This document shows positions 47,094-56,814 of a DNA stretch of 64,000 nucleotides, one piece after another. A program made the position numbers and the translations under genes. This stretch comes from Polaromonas vacuolata. Its GTDB lineage: Bacteria > Pseudomonadota > Gammaproteobacteria > Burkholderiales > Burkholderiaceae_C. The notes beneath the pieces are model-generated. The model saw only the letters and a program-made list of their open reading frames with translations, ran no database searches and had not been told where the DNA came from. Where the stretch lies: the NCBI RefSeq assembly GCF_012584515.1, contig NZ_CP051461.1, positions 1,162,001 to 1,226,000 on the forward strand, read 5' to 3'. Each line of letters opens with the position of its first letter. The first letter of the stretch is position 1.

Positions 47094-47810
47094 ATGACAA
47101 AGACCGTTAAAAACGCCTCCACCAGCATGCTGCCAACGCATCTATTGGAGAGCGACGCCCCAGCGCCGCCGCATGTGAACACCATACCCAGTTACTGGGC
47201 CGATGCTTGCGTTCACTTAGTCAAAAAAGACCGTGTGATGAAGCGCTTGATACCGCAGTTTGGCGATGCCTGTTTGCAGTCTCATGGCGATGCTTTTTGC
47301 ACGTTGGCCCGAAGCATAGTGGGTCAACAGATATCCGTGCCTTCGGCGCAAGCGGTGTGGAACCGCTTCGTGGCTTTACCAGAGCGTATGACGCCCAGCC
47401 ATGTCCTCAAGCTCAAAGTCGCCGACATGCGCGCCGCGGGCCTAAGTCCACGCAAGGTGGAATACCTTGTTGACTTGGCTTTGCACTTTGACTCTGGCAG
47501 CGTTCACGTCACCGATTGGGCAGCGATGGAGGATGAAGCTATCATTGCCGAGTTAGTGGCGATTCGCGGCATTGCTAGGTGGACGGCTGAGATGTTCTTG
47601 ATTTTCTACTTGATGCGTCCGAATGTTTTGCCGTTAGATGACGCCGGTTTAATCAGCGGCATTAGCCACAATTACTTTTCGGGTGAAGCCGTTAGTCGCA
47701 GCGATGCGCGTGAAGTAGCTGCCGCTTGGGCACCTTACTGCAGCGTAGCGACTTGGTATATTTGGCGCTCCATGGATTCTGTGGCCGCCAGCACTGTTAT
47801 GGCGGCTTGA
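47094..47810 (+). CDS. DNA-3-methyladenine glycosylase, HhH-GPD family
   Basis: 238 residues of the AlkA-like glycosylase superfamily, which removes alkylated bases from DNA. QISVPSAQAVWNRF marks the first helices; the helix-hairpin-helix is in AIRGIARWTAEMFLIF-type sequence (LVAIRGIARWTAEMF), followed by the catalytic Asp in NVLPLDDAGL. No N-terminal AlkA-type domain of full length, so an AlkA-like short glycosylase. Starts 52 bp after cysS and ends 53 bp before accA. Confidence 0.88.
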   Translation: MTKTVKNASTSMLPTHLLESDAPAPPHVNTIPSYWADACVHLVKKDRVMKRLIPQFGDACLQSHGDAFCTLARSIVGQQISVPSAQAVWNRFVALPERMTPSHVLKLKVADMRAAGLSPRKVEYLVDLALHFDSGSVHVTDWAAMEDEAIIAELVAIRGIARWTAEMFLIFYLMRPNVLPLDDAGLISGISHNYFSGEAVSRSDAREVAAAWAPYCSVATWYIWRSMDSVAASTVMAA

Positions 47811-47863
47811 GCTGCCCTAGACACTAATTCAAAATAATTTCAGAAGACTTTAAGGAGCAGCAG

Positions 47864-48844
47864 ATGGCCAAAAAGACCTTCCTCGATTTCGAGCACCCGA
47901 TTGCGGAACTCGAAGGAAAAATAGAAGAACTGCGTTACGTGCAGACCGAATCAGCCGTCGATATCTCCGAAGAAATTGAGCAGCTGGCGAAAAAAAGCCA
48001 GCAGCTGACCAAAGATATCTACAGTGATTTGACACCTTGGCAAATCACCAAAATAGCGCGCCACCCTGAGCGTCCCTACACGCTCGACTACGTGCGCGAG
48101 ATATTCACTGATTTTGTCGAACTCCACGGCGACCGGCACTTTGCGGATGACTTATCCATAGTTGGCGGCCTAGCGCGTTTTAACGGCACGGCTTGCATGG
48201 TCTTGGGTCAGCAAAAAGGACGCGACACCAAAGAGCGCGGACTGCGCAACTTTGGTATGAGTAAACCCGAGGGCTACCGCAAGGCCTTGCGCTTGATGAA
48301 AACGGCTGAAAAATTCAAGCTGCCAGTATTTACTTTTGTCGATACGCCAGGCGCTTATCCCGGCATTGATGCTGAAGAGCGCTGCCAATCCGAGGCCATA
48401 GGGCGCAATATTTTCGAGATGGCCCAGCTTGAAGTGCCCATCATTACTTGCATCATAGGCGAGGGCGGCTCGGGCGGTGCGCTGGCTATTTCGGTCGCGG
48501 ACCAAGTGGTGATGTTGCAGTATTCAATCTATTCCGTGATCAGCCCTGAAGGCTGCGCTTCGATTTTGTGGAAGACTTCAGACAAAGCTGAGTTCGCTGC
48601 CGAAGCCATGGGGATTACCGCGCACAGGCTTAAAGCTTTAGGCGTGATCGACAAAATCGTCAGCGAGCCAGTGGGTGGCGCGCACCGCGATCACAAGCAG
48701 ATGGCGGCTTTTCTCAAGCGCGCGCTGAATGATGCTTTTCGCCAAGTCAGCGACCTTAAAGTCAATGAACTGCTTGATCGCCGCTACGACAGGCTGCAAA
48801 GCTATGGCCGATTCACAGACACCAAGGCCGAAGCCAGCAAGTAA
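47864..48844 (+). CDS. accA: Acetyl-CoA carboxylase carboxyltransferase subunit alpha
   Basis: 326 residues. Alpha subunit of the carboxyltransferase that makes malonyl-CoA. The N-terminal [19 protein letters not shown] and the catalytic-core blocks [22 protein letters not shown] and [11 protein letters not shown] are diagnostic. A good ribosome-binding site AAGGAGCAGCAG precedes the ATG. The beta subunit gene is elsewhere, as usual. Confidence 0.98.
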   Translation: MAKKTFLDFEHPIAELEGKIEELRYVQTESAVDISEEIEQLAKKSQQLTKDIYSDLTPWQITKIARHPERPYTLDYVREIFTDFVELHGDRHFADDLSIVGGLARFNGTACMVLGQQKGRDTKERGLRNFGMSKPEGYRKALRLMKTAEKFKLPVFTFVDTPGAYPGIDAEERCQSEAIGRNIFEMAQLEVPIITCIIGEGGSGGALAISVADQVVMLQYSIYSVISPEGCASILWKTSDKAEFAAEAMGITAHRLKALGVIDKIVSEPVGGAHRDHKQMAAFLKRALNDAFRQVSDLKVNELLDRRYDRLQSYGRFTDTKAEASK

Positions 48845-48883
48845 TCCGCAGGCCACAGGTTTTGCTAGCGAAGCTATTGATTT

Positions 48884-49888
48884 ATGAAGCTAGAACCCGC
48901 GCCCCATCAACTTGCCGCTGCAATGCAAGCTTTCACGCCCAGCCTGCCGCTGGCTGTGGCACTGAGCGGCGGGGCTGATTCATCTGCCTTGTTGATGGCC
49001 TGCGCGCAAAAGTGGCCGGGACAGATCAGGGCGATTCACATTCACCATGGTTTGCAAATCGCCGCTGATAGTTTTGCGCAGCAGTGCATAAACCTTTGCG
49101 ACCAGTTTGAAGTGCCTTTAGTTATACACAAAGTAAACGCCAGACACGCCAGCGGCGAGAGTCCCGAAGACGCCGCCCGAGTTGCCCGCTATGCGGCTCT
49201 TGAGGACGTATGCAGGGCCAACTGGTCACCACTTCCCGTTATGGATATTGCGATTGCTCAGCATGCCGATGACCAGGTCGAGACAATGATTTTGGCTTTG
49301 TCTCGTGGTGCTGGCCTGCCTGGTTTATCCGCTATGCCGGCGCGGTGGCAGCGCGGTGCGATTACCTATCACCGACCACTTTTAAATGTGCCTGGTGCGC
49401 AGCTCAAGGCCTGGCTTAAAGCCTGCGGTCAAGTTTGGTTTGAAGACCCGAGCAACAGCGACGAAAACTTTACGCGCAACCGGATTCGCGCACGTTTATT
49501 GCCGCCGCTAGAGGCCGCTTTTCCACAGTTTCGCGAGACGATTGCGCGCAGTGCTCGCCACTGCGCCCAAGGCCAAGCCTTGTTGGTTGAATTGGCTACG
49601 CATGACTTAAGCGAAGTTGGTATGCCGCCCGTTATCAAGGCATTGCAAAAACTCACTGCGCTGCGCCAAGCCAATGCGCTACGCCATTGGCTTAAACAAG
49701 CGCATCGCGCCATGCCAAGCGAGGCGCAGCTGCTGCAGCTGCTCTCGCAAATTCAAGCCTGCACCACGCGCGGCCATCAGATACATCTAAAAATTGGTTC
49801 TGGTCATGTGCTGCGCGACGACGCACTGCTGCGTTTTATGCCTTCGCCATCGATGCGCGAAAAGTCAGCGCGCCAATCCGCTGTCTAA
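48884..49888 (+). CDS. tilS: tRNA(Ile)-lysidine synthetase
   Basis: 334 residues. Makes lysidine at position 34 of tRNA-Ile(CAU) so it reads AUA. The ATP loop ALSGGADSSALLMAC lies near residue 24 and HHGLQIAADSF further on; QHADDQVETMILALSRGAGLPGLSAM carries other active-site residues. The C-terminal domain is short compared with E. coli TilS. Forty bp after accA. Confidence 0.94.
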   Translation: MKLEPAPHQLAAAMQAFTPSLPLAVALSGGADSSALLMACAQKWPGQIRAIHIHHGLQIAADSFAQQCINLCDQFEVPLVIHKVNARHASGESPEDAARVARYAALEDVCRANWSPLPVMDIAIAQHADDQVETMILALSRGAGLPGLSAMPARWQRGAITYHRPLLNVPGAQLKAWLKACGQVWFEDPSNSDENFTRNRIRARLLPPLEAAFPQFRETIARSARHCAQGQALLVELATHDLSEVGMPPVIKALQKLTALRQANALRHWLKQAHRAMPSEAQLLQLLSQIQACTTRGHQIHLKIGSGHVLRDDALLRFMPSPSMREKSARQSAV

Positions 49889-50074
49889 AAAAGGTACTCG
49901 GCTAAGCGCCAATTAGTGCCCAAAGTATTTGCTTTGAAGTACGCGTTGAAGGGTGTAATTTTGGCCCAAGGCTGGTCGTTATAATTGTTTTGTTGTTGGC
50001 GCTCACGGCGCTCTAAAAAAAACAATAAACCAGATTTAATTTCGCAACCCACCCCAAAAGATTTACATCCTGCA

Positions 50075-51343
50075 ATGGCATTGATTGTTCATAAATACGG
50101 CGGCACGTCCATGGGCTCCACGGAGCGTATACGCAATGTCGCCAAACGCGTGGCCAAATGGGCACGCGCCGGTCACCAAATGGTCGTTGTTCCCAGCGCT
50201 ATGAGCGGTGAAACCAACCGCTTACTTGGCATGGCTAAAGAGCTGGCGCCCGCCAGCACCACTGATTCCTACAGCCGCGAACTAGACGCCTTGGCCGCCA
50301 CTGGCGAGCAAGCTTCAAGTGCATTGCTGGCCATCGCTTTGCAAGGCGAAGGCATGCAATCGGTGAGCTACGCCGGCTGGCAAGTCACTATCAAAACTGA
50401 CAGCGCCTATACCAAGGCGCGCATTGAATCGATTGATGATGAAAAAGTACGCGCCGATCTGGACGCGGGCAGAGTCGTCATCATTACCGGCTTTCAAGGC
50501 GTGGACGAAGGCGGTAACGTCACCACGTTGGGCCGCGGTGGCTCAGACACATCGGCGGTTGCAATTGCTGCAGCACTTAAAGCCCATGAGTGTTTAATTT
50601 TTACCGATGTCGATGGTGTCTACACCACAGACCCCCGCGTCGTTCCAGAAGCGCGCCGTCTGACGACTGTTAGCTTTGAAGAGATGCTGGAGATGGCATC
50701 TATGGGTTCTAAAGTGCTGCAAATTCGCTCGGTCGAATTTGCCGGTAAATACAAAATGCCGCTGCGCGTTTTGTCGAGTTTTACCGACTGGGATATAGAC
50801 ATCAACATCGAAGCCGCATCCGGCACTTTAATCAGTTTTGAGGACGACGAAAAAATGGAACAAGCCATCGTATCGGGCATCGCATTTAACCGCGACGAAG
50901 CCAAAATCTCAGTGCTTGGCGTGCCTGACACCCCAGGCATTGCCTACCAAATTTTGGGTGCGGTGGCAGATGCCAACATCGAAGTCGATGTGATCATCCA
51001 AAACATCAGCCGTGATGGCCGCACAGACTTTAGCTTCACAGTTCATCGCAACGATTTTGCCAAGACCATGGACTTGCTCAAGACTAAAGTTGTGCCGGCA
51101 CTGGGCGCTGAAGAAGTTCGCGGCGATGCCAAGATTTGCAAAGTCAGCATTGTTGGTATTGGCATGCGCAGTCATGTGGGCATCGCCAGCAAGATGTTCC
51201 GTGTGCTGAGCGAAGACAGCATCAACATACAGATGATTTCCACCAGTGAAATTAAGACCTCTGTCGTGATTGACGAAAAGTATATGGAACTGGCAGTGCG
51301 CGCTTTGCATAAAGCTTTTGAATTGGATATTGCGCCGGTCTAA
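50075..51343 (+). CDS. lysC: Aspartate kinase
   Basis: 422 residues from ATG 50075 (MALIVHKYGGTSMG); an in-frame TTG start at 49985 would add an unsupported 30-residue tail. KYGGTS is the nucleotide-binding signature and the later TDVDGVYTTDPR block completes the kinase domain. Two ACT domains follow (from about residues 268 and 350), consistent with feedback by lysine/threonine. First step of aspartate-family amino acid synthesis. Followed by tRNA-Ser. Confidence 0.96.
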   Translation: MALIVHKYGGTSMGSTERIRNVAKRVAKWARAGHQMVVVPSAMSGETNRLLGMAKELAPASTTDSYSRELDALAATGEQASSALLAIALQGEGMQSVSYAGWQVTIKTDSAYTKARIESIDDEKVRADLDAGRVVIITGFQGVDEGGNVTTLGRGGSDTSAVAIAAALKAHECLIFTDVDGVYTTDPRVVPEARRLTTVSFEEMLEMASMGSKVLQIRSVEFAGKYKMPLRVLSSFTDWDIDINIEAASGTLISFEDDEKMEQAIVSGIAFNRDEAKISVLGVPDTPGIAYQILGAVADANIEVDVIIQNISRDGRTDFSFTVHRNDFAKTMDLLKTKVVPALGAEEVRGDAKICKVSIVGIGMRSHVGIASKMFRVLSEDSINIQMISTSEIKTSVVIDEKYMELAVRALHKAFELDIAPV

Positions 51344-51413
51344 AGAGTAGATAAAAAACTCTGCGGGCTCGTGAGCCAAAAACGGCCTAAAGTCGTGACA
51401 TAATATACAAATT

Positions 51414-51506
51414 GGAAACGTGACCGAGTGGCCGAAGGTGCTCCCCTGCTAAGGGAGTATAGGGTGTAGAGCCTTATCGAGAGTTCGAATCTCTCCGTTT
51501 CCGCCA
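51414..51506 (+). tRNA. tRNA-Ser(GCU)
   Basis: 93 bases including encoded CCA. Acceptor GGAAACG pairs with CGTTTCC, followed by G and CCA. The anticodon loop is CTCCC-CTGCTAA-GGGAG with anticodon GCU, reading AGC and AGU. A long variable arm (class II) lies between the anticodon stem and the T-arm GAGAG-TTCGAAT-CTCTC. A terminator follows at once. Confidence 0.97.
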
Positions 51507-51510
51507 AATC

Positions 51511-51546
51511 AAGCCCCAAGTAAATTTTTTACTTGGGGCTTTTTTA
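51511..51546 (+). terminator. Intrinsic terminator after tRNA-Ser
   Basis: AAGCCCCAAGTAAA, a short T loop, TTTACTTGGGGCTT, then T-rich sequence. The stem is perfect over about 14 bp. It ends transcription of the tRNA-Ser gene. Confidence 0.95.
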
Positions 51547-51678
51547 TTGCCGGTTATTTTTTAAAAAGTCTTACTGCGTCGCGTGAAGATAAGGCTATCA
51601 AGGCACTTGATGGGCGCATCAGTATTTTCTAACGCAGTCAAAAAAATTTCCAAAGCTAAAGACCTCGGTGTTATTTTT

Positions 51679-52596
51679 TTAGTCTTGGTCTGGAAACCGC
51701 AACTCCCAAGCCTCTACCTCCGCCAGACCAAGTGCTTGGTTGTATTCGTCTGAGCTCAGCATGCGCTTTTGCATCAATGCCGTGCTGCCGCTTTGACTCA
51801 AATGCTGCAACGCTTCGCGCATGGCAAAGCCGGTGGCGCTGCGAATTAATGAGGGGTAGATTGCCAGCGCAATGCCGTAGTGATGTAGCTCGCTGCTGTG
51901 CAGCGCCGCTAACGGACCGCCAGCGTCAATATTGACCATGCAGGGAATGTCAACCGCATCGGCAACACGGCGTATGTCGTCGAGAATGCCGGCATGCGTT
52001 TTGAGCTCAACAAACACGGCGGCAGCGCCGGCGTATTCAAAGGCTTGAGCTCTGCGAATCGCTTCATCGAGCCCGCAAGATGCGGCGCTGTCGGTGCGGC
52101 CTATGACCAGAAAACTGCTGTCGCTGCAAGCGTTGACCGCCGCTTCAATTTTTGCCACTGCGGTTTTAAACGGCACTACCTCGCGTGCGCCAGGCATTTG
52201 TGCGCAGCGCTTGGGGGAGAGTTGGTCTTCGATATGAATGCCAGCAACGCCTGCAGCTTCGAACTCTTGCACCGTGCGGCGCACGCCCACGACGCCGCCG
52301 TATCCGGTGTCGGCATCACAAATTAATGCAATCTCTACGCAGGCCGCAACCCGTCTGGCGTGGCTGCTGATCAGCGTTAAATCGACCAGACCCAGGTCTG
52401 GTTTTCCGAGCAAGCAGGCAGAAACGCCATTGCCGGTCATGTAGGCAACTTCAAAGCCTGCTTGAGCCACCATACGTGCGCCGTAACCGTCGTAAATACC
52501 GGGTGCAACCAAGGCGGTAGCGCCGGGCTGGTTTAGCCTGTGCCTTAGGGCTTGACGCAGTTGAGTCGCTGGATTGATGGGCCTTAGGGTGCTCAT
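51679..52596 (-). CDS. Isocitrate lyase / PEP mutase family lyase
   Basis: 305 residues of the ICL/PEPM superfamily, which cleaves or forms C-C or C-P bonds in 2-hydroxy acids. The metal-binding region includes ALICDADTGYGGVVGV (two Asp) and GIHIEDQLSPKRCAQMPG; the catalytic Cys is present but the usual Cys-Gly-His is Cys-Ala-Gln here. The start overlaps the LeuD-like gene by 4 bp. With LeuCD-like subunits beside it, a 2-methylisocitrate-like or 2,3-dimethylmalate lyase role is plausible; the substrate is inferred only. Confidence 0.82.
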   Translation of the reverse strand: MSTLRPINPATQLRQALRHRLNQPGATALVAPGIYDGYGARMVAQAGFEVAYMTGNGVSACLLGKPDLGLVDLTLISSHARRVAACVEIALICDADTGYGGVVGVRRTVQEFEAAGVAGIHIEDQLSPKRCAQMPGAREVVPFKTAVAKIEAAVNACSDSSFLVIGRTDSAASCGLDEAIRRAQAFEYAGAAAVFVELKTHAGILDDIRRVADAVDIPCMVNIDAGGPLAALHSSELHHYGIALAIYPSLIRSATGFAMREALQHLSQSGSTALMQKRMLSSDEYNQALGLAEVEAWELRFPDQD

Positions 52597-53117
52597 GCGG
52601 CGCTCTCCCAGTTGGGAAATTTACGCAGAAAAGGAATCAAACCACCGGCGTTCAAAATCGCGCGTATGGCTGGGGGTATGGCGCGCAAGGGCCGGCTTTG
52701 TCCGTTCCCGCTGAGCAGTTGTTGGGCCAGATCAATCACCAAGCTTTCGCCCTCGGCGATACCCGCTGTGTCACACTCAATCACTGGCAATCCATTGTTA
52801 ATCGCATTGCGAAAAAACTGTCGACCAAAAGACGGTGCAACCACCGCCGCAACGCCCATGCGGCGCAAAATTTCCACTGCTTGTTCACGTGATGAATTAA
52901 TGCCAAAGTGCTGACCCGCCACTATCACACCACCGCGCACAAAGCGTTGTGCAAAACCGGGTGAGACACTTTCAAACGCTTGGGCGGCGATAAAAGCCTC
53001 GTCTTTGCCGGGCAGGTATTTGCCCGAACAATTCAGATCAGTATTGACATCTTTGCCCAGCAAAAATGCGTTGCCAGTGAGTTTTTCGCCCAGCGAAAAG
53101 TTTGAATTCTCAAGCAT
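52593..53117 (-). CDS. Aconitase-family small subunit, LeuD-like
   Basis: 174 residues. Small (swivelling) subunit of a heterodimeric hydro-lyase of the aconitase superfamily. HFGINSSREQAVEILRRMGVAAVVAPSFGRQFFRNAINNGLPVI shows the typical G-x-S-R-E core, with Ser and Arg. It overlaps the large subunit gene by 8 bp and the lyase gene by 4 bp. A divergent paralog rather than the leucine-pathway enzyme, because leuB is absent and a lyase is adjacent. Confidence 0.85.
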   Translation of the reverse strand: MLENSNFSLGEKLTGNAFLLGKDVNTDLNCSGKYLPGKDEAFIAAQAFESVSPGFAQRFVRGGVIVAGQHFGINSSREQAVEILRRMGVAAVVAPSFGRQFFRNAINNGLPVIECDTAGIAEGESLVIDLAQQLLSGNGQSRPLRAIPPAIRAILNAGGLIPFLRKFPNWESAA

Positions 53118-54396
53118 TTGATGCCTCCCATTGTCCGCCTGCGACGGTTCTCGGATCGGTGATATAACCGGTCAAAGCAGACGCGGCGACAGTGGCGGCA
53201 GAGCCTAGCCAGATCTCGGCCTCACGGTTGCCCAACCGGCCTTTGAAGTTGCGGTTGGCGCTGGATATGACGACCTCTCGGTCGCCCGGGATTAGGTGAT
53301 TGGTGATGCCCACGCATGTGCCGCAGCCCGCCGCTTCTACCGATGCGCCCGCTTCTGTCAACGCCTCCAAAAGACCTTCTCTGGCTGCGGCTAAATAAAT
53401 CTGGCGCGAGGCCGGCGTGATGATCATGCGCACGCCCTTGGCCAGGCGTTGGCCTTTCAAAATGGCTGCGGCTTGGCGCAAGTCGTCTAGTCGGCCGTTG
53501 GTGCAAGTGCCAATCAAGGCGAAGTTAATTTTTTGTCCAATCACTTCGCTGGCGGCGACGATGTCGTCCACCGAATGCCGGCGCGCTACCTGCGGGCTTA
53601 GGGTTGAGGCGTTAATCGTCAAGCGATCGGCATATACCGCACCACTGTCGGCAAAGACCGGCTTAGGCGGCTTGGCACCGTGGGCGGCTAGCCAAGCCAA
53701 GGTCTTGGCGTCAGCCTGCATTAAGGCGGCTTTGGCGCCTAATTCTGCGGCGTGGTTGGCGAGTGTCATGCGGTCGTCGATTTCCATCGCGTCTACCGCG
53801 CTACCTACATATTCAATGGCGCGGTAGTTCAAGCCTTCGGCACCAAAGCGGCCCAGCATGTAGAGGGTCAAATCCTTGGCCCAGACGCCGGCTTGTAAGC
53901 GGCCATCGATCTGCACGCGTACCGATTCCGGCACGCGCAGCCAAATTTTTCCGGTTGCCATGACTGCGCTCACATCGCTGCCTTCTATGCCGGTGCCAAA
54001 GGCATTAAAAGCACCGTAGGTCACCGAGTGGGTGTCAGTGCCGACTATCAAGTCGCCGCAGGTCAGGTGTCCGCCTTCGGGCAGCACTTGATGGCAGATA
54101 CCGTCGCCAATGTCGTAGAGGGGGCTTTCATGTTTGTCGGCAAAGCGGCGCATAGCGGTGTGCGTTTGAGCCGCTTCTAAGGTGGGCGGCGGCGAGTAGT
54201 GATCTAACACCCAGGCGGTCTGTTTGGCAAACGGTAAGCGTGTGGCGCCTAGCTTATCGACCATGCGTATGGTGCTGGCAGCACGTGCATCGTGGACCAT
54301 GGCGAAGTCTACTTTTACGACTACGATGTCGCCGGCTGCTACTTGCGCAAGACCGGCATGACTGGCGAGGATTTTCTCTGCAATAGTGGCGTTCAT
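53110..54396 (-). CDS. Aconitase-family large subunit, LeuC-like
   Basis: 428 residues from ATG 54396; an in-frame start at 54441 would run into the upstream gene. Three Cys for the 4Fe-4S cluster are visible: one in IGTCTNGRLDDLR (near residue 295) and two in GCGTCVGITN (near residue 355). DTHSVTYGAFNAFGTGI is the conserved substrate block. The HacA/LeuC-like family also contains dimethylmaleate and methylaconitate-type hydratases; with the neighbouring lyase and Bug receptor a catabolic role fits better than leucine synthesis. Confidence 0.87.
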   Translation of the reverse strand: MNATIAEKILASHAGLAQVAAGDIVVVKVDFAMVHDARAASTIRMVDKLGATRLPFAKQTAWVLDHYSPPPTLEAAQTHTAMRRFADKHESPLYDIGDGICHQVLPEGGHLTCGDLIVGTDTHSVTYGAFNAFGTGIEGSDVSAVMATGKIWLRVPESVRVQIDGRLQAGVWAKDLTLYMLGRFGAEGLNYRAIEYVGSAVDAMEIDDRMTLANHAAELGAKAALMQADAKTLAWLAAHGAKPPKPVFADSGAVYADRLTINASTLSPQVARRHSVDDIVAASEVIGQKINFALIGTCTNGRLDDLRQAAAILKGQRLAKGVRMIITPASRQIYLAAAREGLLEALTEAGASVEAAGCGTCVGITNHLIPGDREVVISSANRNFKGRLGNREAEIWLGSAATVAASALTGYITDPRTVAGGQWEASNA

Positions 54397-54398
54397 GA

Positions 54399-55385
54399 TC
54401 ACTCGCTTTTGATTCCGTTTTTGCGCACTAACGCGCCCCATTTTTCACTTTCTTCTCGCATGTAGCGGGCGGCTTCATCGGGCGTTGATGGTGTTGGCTC
54501 TAAACCCAGTTTGCGTAATTTGGCCGCGACTGTCGCATCGCTCAACGTGGTGACTATGGCGTTATTTAAGCGCTTGATAAATTCGGGCGGTGTTTGCACC
54601 GGAGCGGTAAAGGCATACCAGTTATTGGCTTGAAAACCGGGATAACCTGATTCAGCAATCGTTGGCACATCGGGCAATGAATCGAGGCGCTTGGAGCCGG
54701 TTGTTGCGATGGCGCGTAGTTTGCCCGCCTTGATGAATTGCAAGGCATCCGTTGGGCTAGAAAAGATGGACGCCAGAGAGCCGCCCAGCAAATCATTCAT
54801 GGCCGGTGCGCCGCCGCGGTAGGCAATATGTTGGTTATTTAGGCCAGCGGCGGATTTAAGCAATTCGCCCGCCAGATGGCCGCTTCCGCCGACACCGGAG
54901 GAGCCAAAAGACAGCGCTGAATTGGGCTGCTTGGCCTGACGCACATAGTCGTCCAGTGTGCGCACATTGCTGCTAGCTGAGACCACCAATACATTGCTGA
55001 ATCCCACGGCTAAAGACAATGGCGCCATGTCTTTGAGTGGGTCGTAGCTGAGTTTATTCAGGTGCTGATTAACGGCTAAAGAGCCTATCGTGCCCAGCAT
55101 GATGGTGTAGCCATCAGATGCGGCTCGTACCAGCGCGTCAGAGGCAATATTGCCGCCTGCGCCGGGGCGATTTTCTATCACCACACTTTGTTTGAGCGCC
55201 TCGGCTAGACGCGGCGACAAGATGCGCGCCACTACGTCAGAGCTGCCGCCAGCTGCAAATCCTACCAGCAGCTTAATCGGACGATTGGGGTAAGCGTCGT
55301 CAGATGCCAAGGCCGTGTTTGAGTAAAAACTGGCTAAGCCGGATAGGCATAAAAATGCTGCCGCTATGCCTTTATGAAAAGTCAT
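54399..55385 (-). CDS. Tripartite tricarboxylate transporter substrate-binding protein, Bug family
   Basis: 328-residue periplasmic solute receptor of the BugT/TctC family. Signal peptide at the N-terminus (AAAFLCLSGLASFYSNTALA). Diagnostic blocks are YPNRPIKLLVGFAAGGSSDVVARIL, with the aspartate-type ligand loop, and VIENRPGAGGNIASDALVRAA. Binds di- or tricarboxylates or aromatic acids. Its stop is 3 bp before the LeuC-like start, indicating an operon; the TctAB membrane subunits are not in the window. Confidence 0.93.
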   Translation of the reverse strand: MTFHKGIAAAFLCLSGLASFYSNTALASDDAYPNRPIKLLVGFAAGGSSDVVARILSPRLAEALKQSVVIENRPGAGGNIASDALVRAASDGYTIMLGTIGSLAVNQHLNKLSYDPLKDMAPLSLAVGFSNVLVVSASSNVRTLDDYVRQAKQPNSALSFGSSGVGGSGHLAGELLKSAAGLNNQHIAYRGGAPAMNDLLGGSLASIFSSPTDALQFIKAGKLRAIATTGSKRLDSLPDVPTIAESGYPGFQANNWYAFTAPVQTPPEFIKRLNNAIVTTLSDATVAAKLRKLGLEPTPSTPDEAARYMREESEKWGALVRKNGIKSE

Positions 55386-55482
55386 GCCTTGTCTCCATTT
55401 TTTTAATATGTATGATTATTAATTATGGCGCAGACAATGAGATTTTCAAAAAAATGCTTTTTCAGTAGAAAAGTTTTTTGCC

Positions 55483-56814
55483 CTATCTGCCGCGGATTCG
55501 ATTCACAGTCAACGGTGAAACCAGGCCGGCCTGATTGCCCCAACTGCCGCGCACGTGGGTCAAAATTGCGGCGATTTCTATGTCTCTGAGCACCAGTACA
55601 AATGGCGGCATGCCGTAAGGTCTAGGGTTGCCGGCAGTCGCTGGTGCGAAGCCGCCTTTGAGTACGATTTGAACCAAATTGGAAGTGTCCTGCATGGTCA
55701 CTGCGCGATTGCCCGCCATCGCTGGGTAAGCACCAGCCACGCCTTCGCCCTTGTCGCCGTGGCACTGGGCGCAGTGTGTGCCGTAGAGTTGTGCGCCGGC
55801 GACCGATTGGCCGCTCACTGCGACCGGCAGATCTGCTGACAAAGACGCCACCGGTAACTCGCTACTCGGTAGTAGAGGCTGGTCGCTGACCAAGGTTTTG
55901 AGATACGCCGCCATAGCCGCTAAATCCTTCACGCTCATATGCGCTGTGCCGCCACGCACAACTTCTGCCATAGGACCTATGACGACGGCATCTCGTGATA
56001 TGCCGGTTTTAAGTAATGTCACGAGTTGCGCGCTGTCGATATTGCCGCCCTCATGCGGCGACAACAGCGATGGTGCATACCAGTTCTGCAAAGGAATAAT
56101 GCCGCCGCCTAACGCTTGCCCCGTGCTGCCGCCGATTGCATTGCGTGCGGTGTGGCAGGCCGCGCAGTGGCCCAAGCCGTTGATTAAATAAGCGCCACGA
56201 TTCCACTCTGCGTCTTGCTTGGCTTGCGGCTCAAAACTGGCGGGCTGAAAGTAAAGCGCCCGCCAGACTGCTAGCGCGGCTTGCTGGTTATAAGGAAATC
56301 GCAGTGTGTTGGGTTGATTGGCTTGCTCGACGGCAGCAAGACTTTTGAAATAGGCAAACAGCGCGTCAGAATCTTCCCGCGTGACCGTGGTGTATTGCTG
56401 ATACGGAAACACCGGATAGAGCAGACGACCACTTTTCGAGCGACCGTTATGCATAGCGCGCCAAAAGTGCGCGGCCGTCCAACTGCCTAAGCCGGTCTTA
56501 ACGTCTGGTGTGAGGTTGGGGCTGTAGACAGTGCCGAACTGCGTGGCTATACCGCCGCCGCCCGCATACGCTGCGCCACCCTGCGAGGTATGGCAGGTGA
56601 TGCAGTTGCCAGCACTGGCCAGATAAGCGCCGCGCGTGATTTGACGATCGTTGACCAAAGTACTCGCCGGACTGTGGCTGACACTGCTGGCCATAGTGGT
56701 TTGGACTAAGCCATCGACGTCTACTTCATCTCGGTTGTTGAGAAACCAAACAGCTGCACCGGCTGTCATTAGCGTGAGGAGTGCAGTGAAGCCGATTTTT
56801 AGCATGATTTTCAT
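55483..56814 (-). CDS. Triheme c-type cytochrome, dehydrogenase electron-transfer subunit type
   Basis: 443 residues from ATG 56814 (MKIMLKIGF), overlapping the upstream cytochrome gene by 4 bp (ATGA). One N-terminal membrane segment (about residues 5-24) anchors it. Three CxxCH heme sites: CITCHTSQ, CAACHTAR and CAQCHGDK. This is the architecture of membrane-bound alcohol or gluconate dehydrogenase cytochrome subunits. No dehydrogenase catalytic subunit is next to it in the window. Confidence 0.87.
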   Translation of the reverse strand: MKIMLKIGFTALLTLMTAGAAVWFLNNRDEVDVDGLVQTTMASSVSHSPASTLVNDRQITRGAYLASAGNCITCHTSQGGAAYAGGGGIATQFGTVYSPNLTPDVKTGLGSWTAAHFWRAMHNGRSKSGRLLYPVFPYQQYTTVTREDSDALFAYFKSLAAVEQANQPNTLRFPYNQQAALAVWRALYFQPASFEPQAKQDAEWNRGAYLINGLGHCAACHTARNAIGGSTGQALGGGIIPLQNWYAPSLLSPHEGGNIDSAQLVTLLKTGISRDAVVIGPMAEVVRGGTAHMSVKDLAAMAAYLKTLVSDQPLLPSSELPVASLSADLPVAVSGQSVAGAQLYGTHCAQCHGDKGEGVAGAYPAMAGNRAVTMQDTSNLVQIVLKGGFAPATAGNPRPYGMPPFVLVLRDIEIAAILTHVRGSWGNQAGLVSPLTVNRIRGR

